From JAAZBV01 sp964499695 (GTDB lineage: Bacteria; Desulfobacterota; DSM-4660; Desulfatiglandales; HGW-15), in the NCBI GenBank assembly GCA_964499695.1, contig CAZCMD010000154.1, positions 1-11,771 of the forward strand: a DNA stretch of 11,771 nucleotides, written 5' to 3'. Both the position numbers and the translations under genes were made by a program. Of this stretch, positions 1 through 5,922 are shown in pieces (the first letter of the stretch is position 1; each line of letters begins with the position of its first letter). The notes under the pieces are model-generated. The model had not been told where the DNA came from and did no database searches. It saw nothing but the letters and a program-made list of their open reading frames with translations.

Positions 1-1
1 A

Positions 2-925
2 TGCAGCGCCATGGGCATATCCGGAGACGCATTCCGGTTTTGCGTTGAAGACATGCTGGAAGAGGTGCGGGATGAACAGGAAGGGTGGGAAGATCTCGAT
101 GCCCCTATTAACAGGAAAGGGGCCTATTTCTTTCTTAACCAGAACTCCAGAGAACCGGCTATGGAACCTGATGAAATGGTTCCCCTGTGGAAGATACTTC
201 ATCTTGCCGGGGCTGACTGGACATCCAGCACTAAGGGCTGGGCCGCTGAAAATTACTGCATGTTCGCCCGGGACCTTAAAAGCTGGGAGCATATAGTCAG
301 GGTCAAAGCAAAGGCCGTAGATGACCTCGGCTGCAAAGTGTGGCTCAATACTGAATGTGCTCACGAAATGTATGCCTTCAGGACCGGTCTTAAAAAATTC
401 AATATCCCTCATAATTTTGAAGTTAAAAGCATTGTACAGTACTACGCACAGTGGATAAGGGATGGAAAGCTAAAAGTAAATTCCGGATGGAACAAAGGGC
501 TGGGGATCAGGTTTACCGTCCATGATCCGTGCCACCTTGTAAGAAAATCATTTGGCGACCCTGTTGCAGAGGATCTCCGGTATATTGTCAGAACAGTGGT
601 TGGCGAAAAAAATTTTATTGATATGAGACCCAACCGTTCTGAAAATTACTGTTGCGGAGGAGGCGGCGGGTATCTACAATCTGGGTTCACTGAGGCCCGC
701 TACAAATTCGGGGCTATTAAATTCAACCAGATAAAGGCTACAGGGGCGGATTACTGCATTACAGCATGCCATAACTGTCACACCCAGATCCGTGATCTTA
801 ATGAGCACTATAAAGGCGGGTATCACACGATCCATCTCTGGACTATCATCTGCCTTGCACTTGGGTGCCTTGGTGAGAATGAAAGGAGATATCTCGGGCC
901 TGATCTTGCCGAGGCAGGATTATAG
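2..925 (+). CDS. CCG-domain iron-sulfur electron-transfer protein (HmcF/TmcB/DsrK/HdrD-like), 5' partial
   Basis: Probable subunit of a membrane-linked redox complex, of the heterodisulfide-reductase-like iron-sulfur family that relays electrons in anaerobes. Numbering from the ATG at 11, the C-terminal cysteine-rich (CCG) domain is clear: C174 in HDPCH, then C214-C215 in NYCCGGGGGY, then C253-x2-C256 in CHNCH. This is the classic CX(n)CCGX(n)CX2C pattern that binds a non-cubane 4Fe-4S cluster. A more diverged first half-domain (around residues 85-125, with LNTECAHEMY) precedes it. The reading frame is open through the window edge before the ATG at 11 (Cys-Ser-Ala), no ribosome binding site can be seen, and family members normally carry ferredoxin-like clusters further upstream. 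The gene therefore probably begins outside the window. Which complex it belongs to (Hmc, Tmc, Dsr or another) cannot be decided here. Confidence 0.8.
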   Translation, partial: CSAMGISGDAFRFCVEDMLEEVRDEQEGWEDLDAPINRKGAYFFLNQNSREPAMEPDEMVPLWKILHLAGADWTSSTKGWAAENYCMFARDLKSWEHIVRVKAKAVDDLGCKVWLNTECAHEMYAFRTGLKKFNIPHNFEVKSIVQYYAQWIRDGKLKVNSGWNKGLGIRFTVHDPCHLVRKSFGDPVAEDLRYIVRTVVGEKNFIDMRPNRSENYCCGGGGGYLQSGFTEARYKFGAIKFNQIKATGADYCITACHNCHTQIRDLNEHYKGGYHTIHLWTIICLALGCLGENERRYLGPDLAEAGL

Positions 926-973
926 CGCCTCTTCCGCGTCGGGTTTCGCAGCGAGACGATGAAAGCCGTGTCT

Positions 974-1019
974 AAAGGGGAGTTGAAATCGTTTTAATCC
1001 GTTAGCATACTCCCCCTTT
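974..1019. terminator. Possible bidirectional hairpin terminator between converging genes
   Basis: AAAGGGGAGT (974-983) can pair with ACTCCCCCTTT (1009-1019), with one bulged C and a 25-nt loop. The stem lies between two genes that converge (the Fe-S protein on plus, gltX on minus). A short T run follows on the plus strand. The long loop makes it a weak candidate. Confidence 0.4.
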
Positions 1020-1027
1020 TCACTCCC

Positions 1028-2500
1028 CTAAACAGGCGCCTTTTTAAGCCGCTCAATCACCCTCTCTTTTCCTATGACAGATAACAGCTCAAATATGCCA
1101 GGTCCTACTGCCTGGCCGGTAACTGCCGTGCGGACTCCATTAATAAGCACACCTGCCTTTACACCCTGCTCCTCGATAATCTTTCTCATTATCTCCTCTA
1201 TCTCCTTCTCATCAAACCCGGCCATTGCCTCAAACTTTTTGGCCAGTTCAGGAAGCATGGTTTTAAGGATTTCATTCTTGAGGAGATTCTTCTCAACGGC
1301 CTTCTCATCATAAACATATTCATCAGCAAAAAAGGCCCTGCCAAGGGTGACAAAATCGGTGGTGTAGTGATACCGCTCTCTTAAGAGATTGATGGCATTT
1401 AAAAACCACTCCCTTTTGCTACCTTCATAATCCTTATCCCAGATACCCGCCTTTTCAAACTCGATCTTTACATATGGTGCAAGTTCTTCGATAGGCATAT
1501 TCTTTATATAGTGGGCATTTATGCTTATGGCCTTTGGGTCTGTAAAGAATTTCGGGTCATCAGCGCGAAGGTCAAATATGGAGTTTGATTTATTAATGCC
1601 CTCAAGAGAGAACTTTTCTATGAGTTCCTCTTTTGTAAAAAACTGCTGAGACTCAGAGGTTGACCAGCCCAGGAGTACCAAAAAATTTACAAATGCCCAG
1701 GGGATAAACCCGTGATCCCGGTAAAAATGGACTGCCACCTGCTCCCCGTGTTTGCGTTTCGATATCTTTGCCTTTTTATTATCGAGCGTAAGTGAAATGT
1801 GCGCAAACGCAGGTATGGGGGCCTTGAGCGCCTCATAGATGAGTATCTGCTTCGGGGTATTGGCAAGGCCATCCTGCCCCCTGATTATATGGGTAACGCC
1901 ATCACGTATATCATCTACCGCATTAGAGAGTATATAAAGGGGCTGGCCGTTTGACCTGAGTATAATAAAATCCTCAATGTCCTCATATCTCTTTTCTATA
2001 TAACCATAGACCTCATCCTTGAATTTTACAGAGCCGCCATCCTGCGGCACCTTGAGGCGGATGGTATATGGCAGGCCCTGTGCCTCTTTTTCGGCTATTT
2101 CCTGTGGAGAGAGATTTCGGCATGTCCCGTCATACCTCATGTCAGCTTTGCTCTGGGTAGCCTCTTCCCTCTTTTCTTCAAGCGTATCCTTTGAGCAGAA
2201 ACACTTATATGCATGGCCGGACTCCAGGAGTTTTTTTGCAGTCTCAACATGCTGGCTGATATATTCTGACTGGTAAAATGGGCCTTCATCCCAGGTGATG
2301 CCGAGCCATTCAAGGCCATCAAGAATACCCCTGATTGATTCGTTCGTTGATCTTTCTGTATCAGTATCCTCTATCCTTAATATAAATTTACCCCCCATCT
2401 TTTTTGCATACAGCCAGTTATAAATGGCTGTTCTAGCGCCCCCCACATGAAGATACCCTGTGGGGCTCGGGGCAAACCGTACTCTTATATTATGACCCAT
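1028..2500 (-). CDS. gltX: Glutamyl-tRNA synthetase
   Basis: Class I aminoacyl-tRNA synthetase that charges tRNA-Glu with glutamate in the cytosol. The N-terminal Rossmann domain carries the HIGH-type signature in PSPTGYLHVGGART (residues 11-24). The KMSKR-type loop reads KISKR (245-249), in AKISKRKHG. A zinc-binding insertion has C100-x-C102 and C127. The rest is the usual alpha-helical anticodon-binding half, and 490 residues is normal for the family. The open frame extends 17 codons upstream of the chosen start, but the ATG at 2500 has a GAGGA motif about 6 nt ahead of it and begins MGHNIRVRFAPSPTG, the expected N-terminus. The gene is monocistronic as far as can be seen, with a candidate promoter just upstream. 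Identity is secure; GluRS rather than GlnRS is favoured by the bacterial-type layout, but a non-discriminating enzyme cannot be excluded. Confidence 0.96.
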   Translation of the reverse strand: MGHNIRVRFAPSPTGYLHVGGARTAIYNWLYAKKMGGKFILRIEDTDTERSTNESIRGILDGLEWLGITWDEGPFYQSEYISQHVETAKKLLESGHAYKCFCSKDTLEEKREEATQSKADMRYDGTCRNLSPQEIAEKEAQGLPYTIRLKVPQDGGSVKFKDEVYGYIEKRYEDIEDFIILRSNGQPLYILSNAVDDIRDGVTHIIRGQDGLANTPKQILIYEALKAPIPAFAHISLTLDNKKAKISKRKHGEQVAVHFYRDHGFIPWAFVNFLVLLGWSTSESQQFFTKEELIEKFSLEGINKSNSIFDLRADDPKFFTDPKAISINAHYIKNMPIEELAPYVKIEFEKAGIWDKDYEGSKREWFLNAINLLRERYHYTTDFVTLGRAFFADEYVYDEKAVEKNLLKNEILKTMLPELAKKFEAMAGFDEKEIEEIMRKIIEEQGVKAGVLINGVRTAVTGQAVGPGIFELLSVIGKERVIERLKKAPV

Positions 2501-2541
2501 TTTTATTCCTCGTTTTTTAAATTCAATAAAACAGTTTGCGG

Positions 2542-2570
2542 ATAATAGCACTATTCTTTTGGATGGACAA
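2542..2570 (-). promoter_or_regulatory. Candidate sigma70-type promoter for gltX
   Basis: Read on the minus strand: TTGTCC (2570-2565), a 17-nt spacer, then TATTAT (2547-2542). Transcription would begin near 2535, leaving about a 35-nt leader before the gltX ATG at 2500. Spacing is ideal and both boxes are close to consensus. Confidence 0.5.
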
Positions 2571-2593
2571 CAGATATGGATAATAATTATTTG

Positions 2594-2719
2594 TTATCTA
2601 TATGCTTTCATAAAATTATCCCTTGAAATTCCAGCCTGCGTTAATATACTTCGAAGTGTTGAGCTTTTTATATTAGGATGGTTTGGCATTGTCAGAGGAG
2701 TTAAACAGGAGTCTACATT
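2594..2719 (-). pseudogene. hicA: hicA toxin remnant (C-terminal part only)
   Basis: The 41-codon open stretch on the minus strand, ending in TAA at 2594-2596, contains PNHPNIKSSTLRSILTQAG. It resembles the C-terminal half of HicA (YcfA-like) mRNA-interferase toxins, where a His-containing strand is followed by a TLRSI..QAG helix. The N-terminal part of HicA, including the catalytic histidine region (GSH motif), is absent. The frame is closed upstream by TGA at 2720-2722, and the next sequence is already the end of the HicB-like gene. The toxin is therefore not functional. The first in-frame ATG lies well inside the fragment and would give only about 31 residues. Assignment is by remembered family pattern, not by a search. 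Confidence 0.6.
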
Positions 2720-2889
2720 TCAAAATCCTCAGAACCATAAGTATCAATGTGGAATTTTATTGCTGATTTCACGTCCATAAGTGCAGTCTCATATGTGTCA
2801 CCCTGTCCTACAACGATACCCTTCATACCCAAAGGATATGTAACAAATGTATCAGGATGTTTCTCAACAACTATTTTATATTGTTTCAT
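2713..2889 (-). CDS. hicB: HicB-like antitoxin domain protein, apparently truncated at its C-terminus
   Basis: A 58-residue protein beginning MKQYKIVVEKHPDTFVTYP, with the pattern of the small HicB/UPF0150 fold: a beta hairpin, then VVGQGDTYETALMDVKSAI leading into a helix. HicB antitoxins bind and block the HicA RNase. A modest GAGG lies about 8 nt before the ATG at 2889. Relatives of this short type, as I remember them, run some 12-20 residues longer. Here TAG at 2713-2715 ends the frame just where sequence resembling the hicA tail begins in another frame. The simplest reading is one deletion that removed the end of hicB and the start of hicA. There is no DNA-binding C-terminal domain. It may still be expressed, but it has no intact partner here. 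Confidence 0.6.
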   Translation of the reverse strand: MKQYKIVVEKHPDTFVTYPLGMKGIVVGQGDTYETALMDVKSAIKFHIDTYGSEDFEM

Positions 2890-2928
2890 GTGAAAAACCT
2901 CATTTAAATTAAATAGGTTAGCTTTGGA

Positions 2929-3146
2929 TTATGATAGCTCAGCTCTTTTTTGAATATCAATTGTTATTTGAGCAGTTCTATCAGGTAATATAGAAACGAT
3001 TTCCAGTATTTGAACACATGCTTCCGGGAATTTATCTTCCCAGCATGGGTCATATCAGTCTTTCCGTGTCAAATGCTCCTGTAAAAGCAAAACGGCCGAA
3101 TATAATAACCTTTAGTTGCCTTGCTATTGTTGTCTTTCAAAAGTAT
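2929..3146 (-). pseudogene. Possible frameshifted remnant of an unrecognised small gene
   Basis: On the minus strand one frame reads ...KVIIFGRFAFTGAFDTERLI and stops at TGA (about 3044-3046). A neighbouring frame opens at 3054 and reads YDPCWEDKFPEACVQILEIV and on for 41 codons to TAA at 2929-2931. Both pieces have a natural, protein-like composition and abut each other, as expected for one gene with a frameshift. I do not recognise the family. An 83-codon plus-strand frame (3018-3269) overlaps it. That frame has no clear ribosome binding site, and I treat it as the shadow of this remnant. Chance open frames remain possible. Confidence 0.25.
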
Positions 3147-3307
3147 TTAATTTTTCACGGTCGCTCTAGTCCCCAAGAAAAGGTGATGTTCAATAAAGAG
3201 ATCCCTGATGGCATTTTTGCGATAGCTCCCCCTGCATCTTTTAAAAAAATCAGCCTTGATGAAATGTAAAAACTCTTCCCGCCCTGAGCCTTTCTTTAAT
3301 CTTTCCC

Positions 3308-3336
3308 TTGACACCCCCCTAAAAAAATCCCATTAT
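3308..3336 (+). promoter_or_regulatory. Candidate sigma70-type promoter for the DUF262-HEPN-methylase-nuclease operon
   Basis: TTGACA (3308-3313), exactly 17 nt, then CATTAT (3331-3336). The -35 box is perfect and the -10 matches 4 of 6 positions of TATAAT. It would give a leader of roughly 240 nt before the first ATG at 3582. The leader is AT-rich, and a closer promoter could also exist in it. Confidence 0.4.
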
Positions 3337-3548
3337 TCGCATACTAATATCTTGTTTATAATTAATGTTCAATTTACTGAGTGTAAATTATTGTATGCAT
3401 TACCAATATATTTATTACCGGGACCCTAATAATTTCCAACTAAGATTCAATTATTTATGGAATAGAGAACTATATTCTTTGCTAAGTGATATTTTGTAGC
3501 ATGACCCCTATTTCATTAGCATTTAGTAAAATAAGACAGGAAATAACC

Positions 3549-3558
3549 GAATCGATTC
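3549..3558. promoter_or_regulatory. Short perfect palindrome in the operon leader
   Basis: GAATCGATTC is a perfect 10-bp palindrome that ends 12 nt before the GGAGGA ribosome binding site (3571-3576) of the first operon gene. Position and symmetry suit an operator, or a recognition site used in self-regulation. A 10-bp palindrome can also arise by chance. Confidence 0.25.
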
Positions 3559-3581
3559 CATGACTATTTTGGAGGAATACA

Positions 3582-4790
3582 ATGTGTTTATTGCCAGGTG
3601 AAGAACTCACATTTACACATCTAAAAGAAGAAAAATTTAGGCAGTTTACAGAAGACGAAATTAATGAAAAATATTCTAAAGGTGATGTTCGAATTGTAAC
3701 TGAACAAGCACGATATCCCTTACCTCAAGTTTCGGATATGGTTGACAGCGACAAATATAAGCTTAACCCTGAATTCCAGCGTCGGCACCGATGGGATAAA
3801 GTCAAGCAATCTCGTTTAATTGAATCGTTTATTATTAACGTACCGATTCCCCCAATATTTCTTTATGAGCATAGCTATGCTAAATATGAAGTAATGGATG
3901 GTCTTCAACGTTTGACTGCTATCCACGATTTCTATCGTGATCAATATGCGTTAGAGGGGTTGCAGGAATGGCCAGAACTTAACGGACGGAAATATTCAGA
4001 ACTGCCTGAACAAATAAAAGCAGGTATAGATAGAAGATATATTTCTTCTATTATTCTATTGCAAGAAACTGCTAAAAATCCAGAAGAGGCACAACTTCTT
4101 AAACAAATGGTTTTTGAAAGGATTAATAGTGGTGGTGTCAATTTAGAAGCACAAGAGAGCCGTAATGCAATTTATGATGGTCCTTTAAATAGGCTATGTA
4201 TAAGGTTGTCAAGAAATGTTTATCTTTGTAAAACTTGGAGCATCCCAGAGCCAACAGATAAAGAAATCGAAAGTGAAGGTAATATTTTATCCCCAGATTT
4301 GCTCGAAAACAGGGACTACCGCGAAATGAATGATGTAGAACTAGTCCTTCGTTTTTTTGCCTTTAGACAAAGACACAAACATAGTACTGCTACACTTAGC
4401 ACGTATCATGATAATTATTTGAAATATGGCAACCTTATGAGTCAAGATACCCTTTGTTCTCTCGGGGTTCTTTTTGAGCGAACCATAATGACGGTGTATG
4501 AAGTCTTTGGAGAAAAGGCATTTTGGTTATATAGGAAACGAGGAGAGAAAGAGAATTGGAATTGGTATAGCGCGGCAACTATAGTGGTATACGATCCAAT
4601 GATGTATGTAATATCCCAATATCTTGATAGGAGGGAGGAGCTTATAAATAAAGCCCCTGTTTTTCAGGGAAAAATAACTCAATTTTACGAGAAATTCTAT
4701 GTTGATTTTGAGGGCCGAAACGTAAATCCTGGTGCCATTGATAAAAGATTAGAACATTTTCATCAATTTATTAATGAAATAATAGGCTGA
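3582..4790 (+). CDS. DUF262 (ParB/GmrSD-N-like) domain protein, stand-alone form
   Basis: A 402-residue protein with the ParB-fold DUF262 domain found at the N-terminus of the type IV restriction factors GmrSD and BrxU, and in SspE. Visible motifs in order: NPEFQRRHRW (62-71), the DGLQRLTAI motif (106-114) that in relatives binds or hydrolyses nucleotides, and FERINSGGV (178-186), followed by a QE-RNA motif. A helical C-terminal part ends with a NVNPGAIDKRLEHF segment like other stand-alone DUF262 proteins. There is no recognisable HNH/DUF1524 nuclease domain, so it probably cannot cut DNA in the way GmrSD does. A strong GGAGGA site lies 5 nt before the ATG. It is first in a four-gene operon, 4 nt ahead of the HEPN gene. 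Its base composition is visibly AT-richer than the flanking housekeeping genes. A sensor, NTPase or regulatory role for the HEPN partner is inference. Confidence 0.85.
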   Translation: MCLLPGEELTFTHLKEEKFRQFTEDEINEKYSKGDVRIVTEQARYPLPQVSDMVDSDKYKLNPEFQRRHRWDKVKQSRLIESFIINVPIPPIFLYEHSYAKYEVMDGLQRLTAIHDFYRDQYALEGLQEWPELNGRKYSELPEQIKAGIDRRYISSIILLQETAKNPEEAQLLKQMVFERINSGGVNLEAQESRNAIYDGPLNRLCIRLSRNVYLCKTWSIPEPTDKEIESEGNILSPDLLENRDYREMNDVELVLRFFAFRQRHKHSTATLSTYHDNYLKYGNLMSQDTLCSLGVLFERTIMTVYEVFGEKAFWLYRKRGEKENWNWYSAATIVVYDPMMYVISQYLDRREELINKAPVFQGKITQFYEKFYVDFEGRNVNPGAIDKRLEHFHQFINEIIG

Positions 4791-4794
4791 TAGG

Positions 4795-5922
4795 ATGAAG
4801 GCACATCTTATAAATTTCCAAAAAGGCTTGACCGATTTACGCTTATACATTGAGGGATTACAGCTTGAAGAGAATTTGTTATTTCCATCAGATCTTTCAG
4901 AAAATGCTGCCGAGTGGGAAAAAAAAGCACTTAAGTTTTTTGAGCATTTAAAAAATACTAGAACTAGTAAAAAACAGTTCAGCTATAATAGTATCATTGT
5001 TTCACTTTATGGTTTAGTCGAACGGTACATTGAGGAATTACTTCGAAGTTATATAAGATTTCTTGAAAAAATTTTCCCATCATATAAGGCATTGCCTGAT
5101 CAAATACTCCATAATCATATCAATGGGTCATTTGAATTAATTAAAAAGGCAGAACAAAATCGTTATAGAGGGGCATATAAAAAGGAAGATATTATTGCTA
5201 ATTTGTATTTGTGTGTTAATGAGCCTGATAATTTCAAATTAAATGTTGATGCATTCACTCAACATACTGCCAATTTTAGAAAAAGTGTAATCGATGATTT
5301 ATTCGCCACAGCAGGACTTCCAAATGTTTGTAAACTTGTCCTTAATCATCTAAATTTTAATTCTTTTCTAAAAGAACAAGGGTTGGAAAAATTACAAAGC
5401 AAAATTAAAGAGACCTCTTTTCCTAGTAAAAAAGAGGATCAATTAAAAAGCCTTGAAGAAAAAGCTTTCTTCTTTTTAAATGATCTTGCCGAACGTAGGA
5501 ATGAGGTCGCACATGGAGTTCCATCAGAATTGCTTGAATATCAACTATTATTGGAATACATTAAATTTTTTAATACTTTTGGTGAAACTTTATTCAAAGT
5601 TCTAATTCATCATCTCTTGCATCGTGAAATAGAGCACTGTGGATTTAAAATTGGAAAACCCACAGATGTATTTAAAAACGGTGCAGTCATAATAATCAAT
5701 ACAAAAGATGCCTTGATCAAAATAGGGGATTATATTGCTGGTAAAAACGCTAATGAGCTTATTCTTGGAGAGATCCTTGAACTGCAAATAAATGACCAAA
5801 GTGTCCCGGAAATTAGACCTGTACAAAATTTAACTGTTGGAATAAGGGTGTCATGTAAATTTGGGAAGACATATATGGTTTTCATTATTCCAAGAGAAAG
5901 AAAAATACTTAAATATGATTGA
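4795..5922 (+). CDS. HEPN-domain putative RNase (MAE_28990/MAE_18760-like)
   Basis: A 375-residue protein with an all-helical N-terminal two-thirds and the HEPN signature RX4H: R235-N-E-V-A-H240, within LAERRNEVAHG. In HEPN RNases this Arg and His form the metal-independent RNA-cleaving site. A beta-rich C-terminal part (about residues 280-375, starting near CGFKIGKPTDVF) follows, as I remember for the MAE_28990/MAE_18760 group. The ATG lies 4 nt after the DUF262 stop with AGG just before it, and the end overlaps the methylase start by 8 nt, so translation is probably coupled on both sides. It is very AT-rich. Family knowledge suggests a toxin or abortive-infection effector. That DUF262 senses the trigger or restrains it is inference. 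No membrane segment is seen. Confidence 0.75.
   Translation: MKAHLINFQKGLTDLRLYIEGLQLEENLLFPSDLSENAAEWEKKALKFFEHLKNTRTSKKQFSYNSIIVSLYGLVERYIEELLRSYIRFLEKIFPSYKALPDQILHNHINGSFELIKKAEQNRYRGAYKKEDIIANLYLCVNEPDNFKLNVDAFTQHTANFRKSVIDDLFATAGLPNVCKLVLNHLNFNSFLKEQGLEKLQSKIKETSFPSKKEDQLKSLEEKAFFFLNDLAERRNEVAHGVPSELLEYQLLLEYIKFFNTFGETLFKVLIHHLLHREIEHCGFKIGKPTDVFKNGAVIIINTKDALIKIGDYIAGKNANELILGEILELQINDQSVPEIRPVQNLTVGIRVSCKFGKTYMVFIIPRERKILKYD

Larger units (their letters stand above)
2501..3581. other. Gene-poor stretch with decayed accessory genes
   Basis: About 1.1 kb between gltX and the plus-strand operon, with no intact large gene. It contains the gltX promoter candidate, the hicBA relic, a second probable coding remnant (2929-3146, minus), a promoter candidate at 3308-3336, and an AT-rich leader of about 245 nt with a palindrome just before the DUF262 gene. 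No tRNA, transposase or integrase was seen. Confidence 0.6.

Noticed and set aside
3018..3269. 83-codon plus-strand open frame between gltX and the operon
   Set aside because: No convincing ribosome binding site, and it lies opposite the more protein-like minus-strand remnant.
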